In this document: in pieces, positions 45,028 to 54,809 of the stretch
Numbering within the stretch: position 1 is the first letter of the stretch
How the letters are laid out: every line of letters starts with the position of its first letter
NCBI RefSeq assembly: GCF_016907955.1
Contig: NZ_JAFBCX010000009.1
Location: forward strand, 124,001 to 188,000
Reading direction: 5' to 3'
Origin: Lentzea nigeriaca
GTDB lineage: Bacteria; Actinomycetota; Actinomycetes; Mycobacteriales; Pseudonocardiaceae
Length of the DNA: 64,000 nt
Translations under genes and position numbers: made by a program
Notes under the pieces: model-generated
What the model was told of the DNA's origin: nothing
The model's database searches: none
Seen by the model: only the letters and a program-made list of their open reading frames with translations

Positions 45028-45690
45028 ATGTCCGCCGTGCGTCGATCCCGGGCACTTCTGGTGCCGGTCTTCCTGCTGCTCACCCTGTTCTCGTTGAGCG
45101 GTTGTGTTCGCGTGTACGCGGCCATGGCCGTGTCGGACGACGACCGCATCTCGGGTGAGATCGTCGCGGCCACGCCGCCCACGCAGGACAACGACCCCGG
45201 CCCTCAGCTGAAGGTGCCACCGGAGCTCGCGAGCCGCGTCACCACCAAGCCGTACCGGGTGGAGTCGTACGCGGGCACGCAGTTGTTCTTCAACGGACTG
45301 TCGTTCGAGGAGATGCGCACGCTCTCCTCGGCCACCAGTTCGTCGAACAGCCGGTACAGCCTCAACTTCCGCCGGTCGGGTGATCTTGTCACGCTCTCGG
45401 GCTCCGTCGACCTCACCCAGGTGCCCGTGGAGCGCGCGGACATCCAGGTGAAGGTCAGCTTCCCCGGCAAGATCGTGAACACCAACGGCCGCGACGAAGA
45501 GAACAACACCATCGCGTGGTCTCCGAAACCCGGCCAGGCGTCGATGCTCCAGGCCACCGTGCAGTACGCGGGCGCGGAGTCCGACTCGTTCCTCGGCTGG
45601 GCGCTGCTCGTCGCCGGGCTCACCGGCGGCGCCGCGCTGATCGTCGTCGTCCTCGCCCTCATCGCGCACAAGCGCAACGTGATGGTCTAG
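45028..45690 (+). CDS. lppM: LppM-like lipoprotein
   Basis: About 220 residues. Lipoprotein signal with lipobox LSGC near residue 24, an extracytoplasmic DUF3153-like beta domain and a C-terminal transmembrane helix (ALLVAGLTGGAALIVVVLALIAH). Same layout as M. tuberculosis LppM (Rv2171), and metF follows convergently as in M. tuberculosis. The exact start is uncertain: 44992, 45028 and 45037 are all possible. Confidence 0.8.
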   Translation: MSAVRRSRALLVPVFLLLTLFSLSGCVRVYAAMAVSDDDRISGEIVAATPPTQDNDPGPQLKVPPELASRVTTKPYRVESYAGTQLFFNGLSFEEMRTLSSATSSSNSRYSLNFRRSGDLVTLSGSVDLTQVPVERADIQVKVSFPGKIVNTNGRDEENNTIAWSPKPGQASMLQATVQYAGAESDSFLGWALLVAGLTGGAALIVVVLALIAHKRNVMV

Positions 45691-46580
45691 GCGCGAGTCA
45701 CCAAACCCAGGCGCCCCAGGACTTCCCGCGTCGCCTTCGACCGGTTCATCGTGTAGAAGTGCAGCGCGGGCACGCCCTCCTCGAGCAGCCGCTGGCACAT
45801 CTCGGTCGCGATGTCGATGCCCGTCGCGCGGAATCCGGCCGGGTCGTCGGCGTACGGCTCCAGCCTGCGCGAGATCTCCACCGGCAGGTCTGCGCCGGAC
45901 AGCTCCACGATCTTGGACAGGCCGCGCGCCGACAGCATCGGCATGATCCCCGGCAGCATCGCCGCCGAGCAGCCTGCCGCCGCGACCCTGTCGCGCAGCC
46001 GCAGGAACGGCTCCGGCTCGTGGAACAGCTGCGCCACCGCGTAGTCCGCGCCCGCGTTGAGCTTGCGCAGCAGGAACTTCAGGTCGGTGTCGAGGTCGGT
46101 CGAGCGCGGGTGCCCGTACGGGAACGCCGCCACGCCGACGCAGAAGTCGCCGAGCTCGCGCACCAGCCGCACCAGCTCGTCGGCGTAGTTGAGGCCCTCG
46201 GGGTGCGCGACCCACTCGCCCATCGGGTCACCGGGAGGGTCGCCCCGCAGTGCCAGGACGTTGCGCACGCCGATCGCCGCGTACCAGCCGATCACGTTGC
46301 GCAGCTCGGCCACCGAGTGGTCGACCGCGGTCAGGTGTGCGACCGGCAGCAGCGTCGTCTCCTGCGCGATCCGGCCGGTCGCACGGATCGTGCGGTCCCG
46401 CCGTGACCCGCCGGCGCCGTAGGTGATCGACACGAAAGCCGGGTCCAGGCCTTCCAGTTCGCGGACGGCCTTCCAGAGGACCTTCTCGTCCTCGGCGTCC
46501 CGCGGTGGTAGGAACTCGACCGAGAACTTGGGTGCCGAGACACTGGAATGTCCCCGCAACCGCTCCACCACCGACGTCAT
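45687..46580 (-). CDS. metF: Methylenetetrahydrofolate reductase family protein
   Basis: 297 residues: FSVEFLPPRD, VSITYGAGGSRRDRT, VLALRGDPPGDP, QLFHEPEPFLRLRDRV and PGIMPM are MetF barrel segments. It makes 5-methyl-THF for methionine synthesis. The ATG at 46580 is preferred over a GTG six bases upstream. It shares four bases with the lppM end. Corresponds to Rv2172c; the M. tuberculosis protein has been assigned as MetF from later work. Confidence 0.9.
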   Translation of the reverse strand: MTSVVERLRGHSSVSAPKFSVEFLPPRDAEDEKVLWKAVRELEGLDPAFVSITYGAGGSRRDRTIRATGRIAQETTLLPVAHLTAVDHSVAELRNVIGWYAAIGVRNVLALRGDPPGDPMGEWVAHPEGLNYADELVRLVRELGDFCVGVAAFPYGHPRSTDLDTDLKFLLRKLNAGADYAVAQLFHEPEPFLRLRDRVAAAGCSAAMLPGIMPMLSARGLSKIVELSGADLPVEISRRLEPYADDPAGFRATGIDIATEMCQRLLEEGVPALHFYTMNRSKATREVLGRLGLVTRA

Positions 46581-46627
46581 GCTCACAACCCTAGTGCTAC
46601 TTCCGCTGAGTGAGACTTGAGCCCAGC

Positions 46628-47752
46628 ATGTGGTACGCGGGCCCCGGCATACGGGTGGCCCCGGACACAGCGGACCATGGACATGTGTCCCACCACCCCA
46701 TCGACGTTGCTTTGCCCCAGCACGTCGAAGAAGCGTTGACCACGTACCTGGCCTCCCGCCGCGCGTCCGGAGAGGCGATGGACCCGAGCTTCGCGAGCGC
46801 GGTGGACGCGCTCTCGGACTTCGTGCTGGGCGGCGGCAAGCGCATCCGCCCGACCTACGCGTGGTGGGGGTGGCGCGCGGCGGGCGGCGATCCGGACGGT
46901 GAGCTCGCGGACGAGGTGCTCACGGCGGTCAGTTCCCTGGAGCTCATCCAGGCGTGCGCACTCATCCACGACGACCTGATGGACGCCTCGTCGGTGCGCC
47001 GGGGCAAGCCGACCGTGCACATCGCGTTCGGCGCACGGCACCGCGAGCTCGGCTGGCTCGGCTCGTCGGAGCGGTTCGGCATGTCGGCGGCGGTCCTGAT
47101 CGGCGACATCGCGCTGGCGTGGGCGGACGACATGCTCTTCGCAGCCGGGCTGCCGTCCGAGGTGCTGCGGCGGATGAGCGAGCCGTGGCGGGACATGCGC
47201 ACCGAGATGCTCGCGGGTCAGTACCTCGACGTGCTGACGCAGGCGCGGGGCGACTCGTCCGCGGACGCGGCGCTGCGCATCGACCGGCTCAAGACCGCGG
47301 CGTACACCGTTGAACGGCCGTTGCACATGGGCGCGGCGATGGCGGGCGGCTCACCGGAGCTGATCGACGGGCTGCGGGCGTTCGGTGCCGACATCGGCGT
47401 CGCGTTCCAGCTGCGCGACGACCTGCTCGGCGTGTTCGGCGACCCGGAGATCACCGGCAAGCCCGCTGGTGACGATCTCGCCGAGGGCAAGCGCACGCTG
47501 CTCGTGGCGCTCGGCATGCAGTTCGGCGCCGATATATTGGATATCGCTCTGGGCAAGCCCGACCTCGACATCGACACCGTCGAGGAGGTGCGCCGCGCGC
47601 TCGTGAAGGTGGGCGCCGTCGACGCCGTCGAGGAGCGCATCGACGAGCTGACGAAGAACGCGCTGGCCGCCCTCGACGCGGCTCCCGTCGCCGAGCCCGC
47701 CGCGACGAAGCTGGCCGAGCTCGCGATCAGTTCCACGAAGCGGGCCTTCTGA
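46628..47752 (+). CDS. idsA2: Polyprenyl (geranylgeranyl-type) diphosphate synthase
   Basis: 374-residue trans-prenyltransferase: first Asp-rich motif LIHDDLMD, GKPTVH, second LRDDLLGVFGD with the last Asp of DDxxD replaced by Gly-containing sequence, and KRTLLV. Corresponds to Rv2173 (IdsA2). It would supply C15-C20 prenyl diphosphate, possibly to the phytoene synthase three kilobases downstream. An AT box (47529-47540) in the C-terminal region reads A-D-I-L-D-I using ATA. N-terminus uncertain. Confidence 0.88.
   Translation: MWYAGPGIRVAPDTADHGHVSHHPIDVALPQHVEEALTTYLASRRASGEAMDPSFASAVDALSDFVLGGGKRIRPTYAWWGWRAAGGDPDGELADEVLTAVSSLELIQACALIHDDLMDASSVRRGKPTVHIAFGARHRELGWLGSSERFGMSAAVLIGDIALAWADDMLFAAGLPSEVLRRMSEPWRDMRTEMLAGQYLDVLTQARGDSSADAALRIDRLKTAAYTVERPLHMGAAMAGGSPELIDGLRAFGADIGVAFQLRDDLLGVFGDPEITGKPAGDDLAEGKRTLLVALGMQFGADILDIALGKPDLDIDTVEEVRRALVKVGAVDAVEERIDELTKNALAALDAAPVAEPAATKLAELAISSTKRAF
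47529..47540. repeat. AT box CCGATATATTGG inside idsA2
   Basis: Encodes DIL with a rare ATA codon and continues GATATC. It lies between conserved helices, so the surrounding protein sequence is tolerant. Confidence 0.75.
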
Positions 47753-47855
47753 AGTCGATCATGACTCACCTTCGGGTTCCTTGATTAACACCTCGTGACC
47801 AGTCTGGGCCGTTGCTTGCTGACGCTTCCACGCGTTGTGCAACGATGTTCGGGCG

Positions 47856-49370
47856 ATGGCAGCAACTCCGTCCCTTCCCCGCACGAGCTCCGAGGTGTCT
47901 CCGCTGGAGCCCTCACCTGTCGTGCGCGCGAACACCTACGCCATCCCCATCCGCACGACCATGCTCGGCCTCCTGGGCGTGGCGCTGGTCGCGCTCGGCG
48001 GCATGGGCGCGGGCGCGATCCTGGAGCGCGATCCGCTGCTCGCCCAGGTCGGGCTGAGCTGGCTGCGCTACGGCCACGGCCGCGATCTCGCGAGCATGGT
48101 GCTGTACCTGGGTCTGGGCCTCGTCATCTGGGCGTGGATCCGGCTCGGCAGGCTCGTGCGATGGGGTGAGATCGGCGACTTCGCGGTGCTGGTCGCGGTG
48201 ACGGTCTGGACGTTGCCGCTGCTCTTCGCGCCGCCGCTGTTCAGCAAGGACATCTACAGCTACCTGGCGCAGGGCCAGCTCGCACTGAGCGGCTACGACC
48301 CGTACGAGGTCGGGCCCGCCGTGCTGCAGAGCACGCTCAGCGAGAACGTCAGCTGGGTGTGGCAGCACACGCCGGCGCCGTACGGGCCGCTGTTCATCCT
48401 CGTGGCCAAGGCGATCGTGTGGCTGACCAACGCGAGCGTGATCCTCGGCGTCGTCGCCATGCGCTTCTCGCTCGCAGGCGGGCTCGTGCTGCTGTGCTGG
48501 GCGCTGCCTGGCCTCAGCCGTCACCTGGGCGGCAAGTCGGCGGTCGCACTCTGGCTGGTGGCGGCGAACCCGTTGCTGCTGATCCACCTGATCGGGGGCG
48601 CGCACAACGACCTGCTGATGATCGGGCTGATGGCCGCGGGCGTGCTGCTGGTGCTCGACCGCAGGCACGTGCTGGGCTTCGTGCTGCTCGGCCTCGCGTT
48701 CTCGGTGAAGGCGACCGCCGTCGTGATCGTGCCGTTCCTCATCTGGATCTGGGCCGCGCGACTGGAGGGCGACAAGCGCGCCCAGTTCCGCAAGGCGCTG
48801 CTGCCGGGTGCGGCGGCGTTCCTCGGTGCGTTCGTGGCGTGCACGCTGGTCGCCGGGGTGAGCCTCGGCTGGATCCCCGCGCTGCGCAGCTCGTCGATGA
48901 TCATCAACTGGCTGTCGATCCCGAGCGCGGTCGGCGACTTCGTGCGCATGGTCGTGAACTGGTTCGTTTACGTCGACGGCGGCATCTTCATCGGCGTGGC
49001 GCGGGCGCTCGGCTCTGTCGTGCTGATCTGGATCGCGTGGACGCAGTGGTGGGCGGCGCGGGACGGCGAGGTGCGCGACAGCATCCGGCGCGGCGCGCTG
49101 ACGATGCTGGCCGTCGCGCTGCTCTCCCCCGCGACGCTGCCGTGGTACTTCAGCTGGCCGCTGGCGCTCGCCGCCGGGTTCCTGTGGAGCACGAGCGCGC
49201 TCGTGACGGTGTCGCTGGCGTCGGTGTTCCTGCTGCTGGTGACGTACCCGAACGGCGACACGGCGCTCTACTCGTGGGGCTACCTGTTCTTCGCGCTGGT
49301 CGTGTCGGGGCTCGCGGCGCGGTCGTTGGTGAAGCCGGACCCGTTCGGCCTGTCGACCCGCTACGAATGA
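47856..49370 (+). CDS. mptA: MptA-like polyprenol-phosphate mannosyltransferase
   Basis: Integral membrane GT-C glycosyltransferase of about 504 residues with about 12 helices; family features in the first outside loop (LLFSKDIYSYLAQG, with FSKD acidic motif, and YDPYEVGP, PAPYGPLF). It corresponds to Rv2174 (MptA), which elongates the alpha-1,6-mannan core of lipomannan using polyprenol-phosphate mannose. Its stop overlaps the phytoene synthase start (ATGA), an adjacency not seen in M. tuberculosis. Confidence 0.83.
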   Translation: MAATPSLPRTSSEVSPLEPSPVVRANTYAIPIRTTMLGLLGVALVALGGMGAGAILERDPLLAQVGLSWLRYGHGRDLASMVLYLGLGLVIWAWIRLGRLVRWGEIGDFAVLVAVTVWTLPLLFAPPLFSKDIYSYLAQGQLALSGYDPYEVGPAVLQSTLSENVSWVWQHTPAPYGPLFILVAKAIVWLTNASVILGVVAMRFSLAGGLVLLCWALPGLSRHLGGKSAVALWLVAANPLLLIHLIGGAHNDLLMIGLMAAGVLLVLDRRHVLGFVLLGLAFSVKATAVVIVPFLIWIWAARLEGDKRAQFRKALLPGAAAFLGAFVACTLVAGVSLGWIPALRSSSMIINWLSIPSAVGDFVRMVVNWFVYVDGGIFIGVARALGSVVLIWIAWTQWWAARDGEVRDSIRRGALTMLAVALLSPATLPWYFSWPLALAAGFLWSTSALVTVSLASVFLLLVTYPNGDTALYSWGYLFFALVVSGLAARSLVKPDPFGLSTRYE

Positions 49371-50257
49371 ACGCCAATATATTGGATTTGACGTCCGCGT
49401 ACGCCGCGTGCCGGCGGGTGAACGCGCGGTACGGCAAGACCTTCTTCCTCGCCACGAAGCTGCTGCGCCCCGAGCAGCGGCCCGCGGTGCACGCGCTGTA
49501 CGCGTTCGCGCGGTGGGCCGACGAGATCGTCGACGCGGCTGGCGTCGACGACCGTGAAGGCGAGCTCGACCGCCTTGAGCGACTGCTGGACAGTTGCATG
49601 AAAAGCGGTGAACCGTCGAACCCTGTCCTGAACGCGCTGACGGACACGATGCGCCGCTACAACATCGACCGGACGCTCTTCACCGACTTCCTCGAGTCGA
49701 TGCGGATGGATCTCCACGTCACCGAGTACGCCGACCTCGACGCGCTCGGCGTGTATATGCACGGTTCCGCGGAGGTCATCGGGCTGCAGATGCTGCCGGT
49801 GCTCGGAACGGTCGTGCCTCGCGCGGACGCCGAGCCGTACGCTGCCCGGCTCGGGGTGGCCTTCCAGCTGACGAACTTCCTGCGCGACGTCGGCGAGGAC
49901 CTCGACCGCGGCCGCGTGTACCTGCCGCAGGACGTTCTGAGCGCGCACGGCGTCGACCGCGACCTTTTGCAATGGTGTCGTTGCGGTCGTCGCGCAAACG
50001 TCCGGGTGCAAAGGGCGCTCGACGACCTCGTCGCCCACACGCATGCGATATATCAGTTGGCCGAGCCGGGCATCGACATGCTGTCGCCGGCGTCGCGGCC
50101 TTGCATGCGGACGGCGTTCACGCTGTATCGCGACATCCTCGGCCTCGTCGGCTGCGAGGTGCTGTGGCGGAGGGTCGCTGTGCCGAACTCACGACGTCTC
50201 GCGGTGGCAGTGCCCGGCGCGGGCCGGGCACTGCTCGCACGTGCGATGAGCAAATGA
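49367..50257 (+). CDS. Phytoene/squalene synthase-type enzyme
   Basis: 296 residues. The two Asp-rich prenyl motifs are ADEIVDA and RDVGEDLDRGR, with FQLTNFLRDVG and YLPQD in the right places, so head-to-head condensation of prenyl diphosphates is expected: phytoene if GGPP, squalene if FPP. Coupled to mptA by ATGA. The N-terminus includes AT box 49374-49385 (N-I-L-D-L), and residues about 199-217 correspond to a degenerate hairpin element. No desaturase or cyclase is nearby. Product cannot be told from sequence. Confidence 0.82.
   Translation: MNANILDLTSAYAACRRVNARYGKTFFLATKLLRPEQRPAVHALYAFARWADEIVDAAGVDDREGELDRLERLLDSCMKSGEPSNPVLNALTDTMRRYNIDRTLFTDFLESMRMDLHVTEYADLDALGVYMHGSAEVIGLQMLPVLGTVVPRADAEPYAARLGVAFQLTNFLRDVGEDLDRGRVYLPQDVLSAHGVDRDLLQWCRCGRRANVRVQRALDDLVAHTHAIYQLAEPGIDMLSPASRPCMRTAFTLYRDILGLVGCEVLWRRVAVPNSRRLAVAVPGAGRALLARAMSK
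49374..49385. repeat. AT box CCAATATATTGG at the phytoene synthase start
   Basis: A perfect palindrome seven bases after the A of ATG, coding A-N-I-L with ATA. Confidence 0.8.
49963..50056. repeat. Degenerate hairpin unit and AT box inside the phytoene synthase gene
   Basis: CCTTTTGCAATGG (49963) and CGCAAACGTCCGGGTGCAAAGG (ending 50014) resemble the arms at 11108-11154 but are read through in frame. 30 bases on, GCATGCGATATATCAGTTGG (50041-50060) carries a box whose ATATATCAGTT also flanks the palindromes at 43188 and 55880. Coding is uninterrupted and uses ATA. Confidence 0.55.
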
Positions 50258-50265
50258 ACCCGGCT

Positions 50266-50670
50266 TTAGATCACGACGACGCCGACGATGTTGGACGTCG
50301 AGGACGCGTACACGCTGGTGCCTGGGAAGTAGAGGCGCAGATCAGCCGACGCGTCGATCGCGAGCTTCGCGGTGAACGTCGAGTTCGGCGTGCAGGACCG
50401 GGTGTAGATGTTGGTCCATGTCGACGCACCGACCTTGACCTGTGCGAACACATTGAGGCCGAGGGTGAGCTGACGCTCGCCCGCAGCACCGAGTTTGCCC
50501 TTGATCTGGAGCTGGTCGCCCTTCTTGAGCTTGACCCTGGCGCCACCCGCGTCGAGCTCCAGCGTGGTGGGCTTGGCCTGCACGGCCGGGGCAGCACTTG
50601 CCTCAACCGGCGAGAGAAGCAGCCCGACGGCGGTGAGGCCGGCGAGCACAGTCTTGGTGATCACGCGCAC
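50266..50670 (-). CDS. Small secreted protein
   Basis: 134 residues with a clear signal peptide (AVGLLLSPVEASAAPA) and a beta-rich mature part (VKLKKGDQLQIKG, LTLGLNVFAQVK, LRLYFPGTS) with one Cys. I do not recognise a family. It is convergent with the phytoene synthase and shares a terminator side with the Rv2175c-like gene. Confidence 0.72.
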   Translation of the reverse strand: MRVITKTVLAGLTAVGLLLSPVEASAAPAVQAKPTTLELDAGGARVKLKKGDQLQIKGKLGAAGERQLTLGLNVFAQVKVGASTWTNIYTRSCTPNSTFTAKLAIDASADLRLYFPGTSVYASSTSNIVGVVVI

Positions 50671-50679
50671 CAGTTCAGG

Positions 50680-50718
50680 GGTTCCGGGCGTCTCTCGCCA
50701 GGAGAGACGCCCGGAACC
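50680..50718 (-). terminator. Terminator after the Rv2175c-like gene
   Basis: Seventeen-base-pair perfect stem GGTTCCGGGCGTCTCTC with loop GCCAG. Confidence 0.85.
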
Positions 50719-50733
50719 GCCACATCGGGTGAA

Positions 50734-51108
50734 CTAGAAGCCCATGGCTTGCGCGCGTCGCTTTACCTCACGCCCACGGTCTCCGCGCAATGCTTCGATC
50801 GGAGTGCCAGGGAGGCTCGAGTCCTCCGTGAAGAGCCAGCGCAGAATCTCGTCCGTGGAGAAGCCCTGGTCGCGCAGCACCGTGATGGTGCCGGGCAGAC
50901 CCTTCACCACGCCTCCGGCGGCGAGGAACGCTTCGGGAACGACGAGAACGCCGTCGCGCCGCTCGGCGAGCAGTTGCCCGTCGCGCAGCAGTTGGTGGAC
51001 CCGGGTGACCGGAAGTCCCATTCGGTCGGCCACCTCGGGGAGAGGAAGAACCTCCAGGTCGGCAGCCAGTACATCCGCAGCGGCAGGAATCGCACTCACG
51101 GGGGTCAC
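50734..51108 (-). CDS. Rv2175c-like DNA-binding protein
   Basis: About 124 residues: a winged-helix N-terminal domain (LPLPEVADRMGLPVTRVHQLLRDGQL) and the C-terminal helical region (ILRWLFTEDSSLPGTPIEALRG). Matches M. tuberculosis Rv2175c, a DNA-binding substrate of the adjacent kinase PknL. GTG at 51108 is chosen on N-terminal similarity; an ATG at 51168 would add twenty residues and nearly touch the pknL start. Divergent from pknL. Confidence 0.82.
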   Translation of the reverse strand: MTPVSAIPAAADVLAADLEVLPLPEVADRMGLPVTRVHQLLRDGQLLAERRDGVLVVPEAFLAAGGVVKGLPGTITVLRDQGFSTDEILRWLFTEDSSLPGTPIEALRGDRGREVKRRAQAMGF

Positions 51109-51176
51109 GATGCCATAACCGAACTGTGAACGCCCTTCCGCCAACCGGGTCATCCTGAGCTTTACCATCTCGCACT

Positions 51177-53198
51177 GTGGAGAGGTCGGTTTCGAACGTG
51201 ATGGGTGGACTGCTCGAGCAGCGCTACCGGGTGGACTCCGTGCTCGCGCGCGGCGGGATGTCCACCGTCTATCGAGGTCGCGACACCCGCCTCGATCGGG
51301 ATGTGGCCATCAAGGTGATGGATCCGCGCCTGACGGCGGACGCGGCGTTCGTCGCGCGCTTCGAGCGCGAGGCGCGTGCGGCGGCTCAGCTGCATCACCC
51401 TGCCGTGGTGTCCGTGCACGACCAGGGCGTCGACGGTGACCAGGTCTACCTGGTGATGGAGCTGATCGACGGCGGAAACCTCCGTGACCTGCTGAACCAG
51501 CGCGGCAAGCTGCCTCCCGCCGTTGCGTTGAGCGTCCTCGGCCCGGTGTTGTCTGCGTTGGGCGCCGCCCACCGCGCCGGGCTGGTGCATCGCGACGTGA
51601 AGCCGGAGAACGTCCTGATCGGGCCGGGTGGCCAGGTCAAGGTGGCGGACTTCGGGCTGGCCCGTGCGATCGCCGAGAACGGCGTCACGAGCGACAGCGA
51701 GATCCTCGGCACCGTCGCCTACCTCTCACCCGAACAGGTGGAGACCGGCGCAGCGGACGCGCGCAGTGACGTCTATTCGGCCGGAATCGTGCTCTACGAG
51801 ATGCTGGCAGGGCAGGCGCCCTATCGCGGCGACACGCCCATCTCAGTCGCCTACCAGCACGTGAACTCGGACGTCCCGTCCATCCCCGACGTGCCCCTGG
51901 CGCTCGACACTTTGGTGCGCAAGGCGACGCGACGCGACCCGTCGCTGCGGCCGGCGAACGCGGACGCGTTCCTCGCCGAGCTCGAGCGCGTGGGTGCGGA
52001 GGTCGGCCTGACACCGCAGCCGGTGCCCGTTCCCGGTTCGGCGCCCGAGGAAGACAAGACGATGGTGATGCGGCCGGTGCCGGTCGCTGTCGCGGTCGGC
52101 GCCACTCCGCCGTCGATAGCGGAGGCGACCCGGCCCGTTCAGCCGGTGCAGCCCGCGATGACGACCATCAACACGGGCCCGCCGACTCCCCCGCCCGGCA
52201 TTTCCGCCACGCGCACGATGGCTCGCCCCGAGCAGCCCCGTCGTCGCCCGCCCCAGGCCCGCGCGAAGAAGCCGAAGGTCGACCCGGTCGAGGAAGAGCG
52301 CAAGCGCCGCAAGAAGCTCTTCATCATCTGGGGCTTCGTGGTCGCCGTGCTGGCGTTGATCGTCGGCATGTTCGCCTGGTACCTCGGCGCGGGCCGCTGG
52401 ACTGCCGTCCCCGCGGTGGTCGGGCAGACCGAGGCCAACGCCACGCAGCTGATGAAGGCCGCGGACCTCACGGGGCTGGTCGAGAAGGTGCCGTCCGACG
52501 ACGTGCCGAACGGTCAGGTCATCAGCACCGACCCCGCCGCGGGGACGGAGCTACGCAAGAGCCAGACCGTGAGGGTCGTCGTGTCGCGCGGCAAGCCCGT
52601 GGTGCCGTTCGTCAACGTCGGCGTCGACGTCGAGGCCGCGACGAAGGAGATCGAGGCGGCGGGTCTGAAGGCCGCGAAGGATCCCACGAAGGACGCGTTC
52701 CACGACACCGTGCCGATCGGCAAGGTCGTCGCGCTGGACCCGCGCCCCGGCACGGCACTCAAGATCAACGACCCGGTGATCCTGGTGCTCAGCAAGGGCC
52801 CTGCGCCGCGCAGGCCGGTACCGAACGTCGCTGGCAAGTCGAAGGACGACGCGTTCGCCGAGCTGCAACGGGCCGGTCTGGAGCCGGTCGAGGCGACCGG
52901 TGAGGACGCCGCCGACGGCGCCGAGGCGCGCGTGGTGCGGACGGATCCGCCCGCGGGCACGGTCCTGGACGGCACGGCGAACAAGCGCGTCACCGTGTTC
53001 TTCCAGAGCAACAAGGAAGTCGAGGTCCCCGAGGTGACCCGGCAGAAGGTGCGCGAGGCCAAGGAGGAGCTCGAGAAGCTCGGCCTGAAGGTGCGGGTCG
53101 AGTTCAACAGGAGCAACAACGCGACCGTCGTGAACCAGTCGATCCCACCGGGCACGCGCGTGAAGCGCGGTACGGAGATCACGATCGTCGGCCTCTGA
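51177..53198 (+). CDS. pknL: Ser/Thr protein kinase with four PASTA domains
   Basis: 673 residues. Kinase domain about 15-280 (GGMSTVYRGRD, AIKVM Lys, HRDVKPENVLIG, DFGLARAI, SDVYSAGIVLYEM), a Pro-rich juxtamembrane region, a transmembrane helix about 380-402, and four PASTA repeats to the end (each opens with VPxV/VPNVAGK-like strand). Location next to Rv2175c homologue and aroG equals M. tuberculosis pknL, but that protein has no PASTA part. It may sense cell-wall fragments. GTG start; ATG at 51201 also possible. Confidence 0.9.
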   Translation: MERSVSNVMGGLLEQRYRVDSVLARGGMSTVYRGRDTRLDRDVAIKVMDPRLTADAAFVARFEREARAAAQLHHPAVVSVHDQGVDGDQVYLVMELIDGGNLRDLLNQRGKLPPAVALSVLGPVLSALGAAHRAGLVHRDVKPENVLIGPGGQVKVADFGLARAIAENGVTSDSEILGTVAYLSPEQVETGAADARSDVYSAGIVLYEMLAGQAPYRGDTPISVAYQHVNSDVPSIPDVPLALDTLVRKATRRDPSLRPANADAFLAELERVGAEVGLTPQPVPVPGSAPEEDKTMVMRPVPVAVAVGATPPSIAEATRPVQPVQPAMTTINTGPPTPPPGISATRTMARPEQPRRRPPQARAKKPKVDPVEEERKRRKKLFIIWGFVVAVLALIVGMFAWYLGAGRWTAVPAVVGQTEANATQLMKAADLTGLVEKVPSDDVPNGQVISTDPAAGTELRKSQTVRVVVSRGKPVVPFVNVGVDVEAATKEIEAAGLKAAKDPTKDAFHDTVPIGKVVALDPRPGTALKINDPVILVLSKGPAPRRPVPNVAGKSKDDAFAELQRAGLEPVEATGEDAADGAEARVVRTDPPAGTVLDGTANKRVTVFFQSNKEVEVPEVTRQKVREAKEELEKLGLKVRVEFNRSNNATVVNQSIPPGTRVKRGTEITIVGL

Positions 53199-53209
53199 TC
53201 AGGACAAAG

Positions 53210-53244
53210 CGAAGGGCCCCGCGTTCTCGACGCGGGGCCCTTCG
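53210..53244. terminator. Bidirectional terminator between pknL and aroG
   Basis: Fifteen-base-pair stem CGAAGGGCCCCGCGT with loop TCTCG between convergent genes. Confidence 0.85.
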
Positions 53245-53271
53245 TTCTTCAGCTCGTCTTCAGGAAACTCG

Positions 53272-54759
<1,488 letters not shown>

Positions 54760-54809
54760 TCAACTATCAGCCACTGCCCAATTGAGATAACGCATTGCAT
54801 GATGTGGCC

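Noticed and set aside
24723-53244. The short GC-rich hairpins at 24723, 50680 and 53210 as members of the repeat family
   Set aside because: Their stems share no sequence with the type A or B arms and are ordinary terminators between convergent genes or after gene ends.
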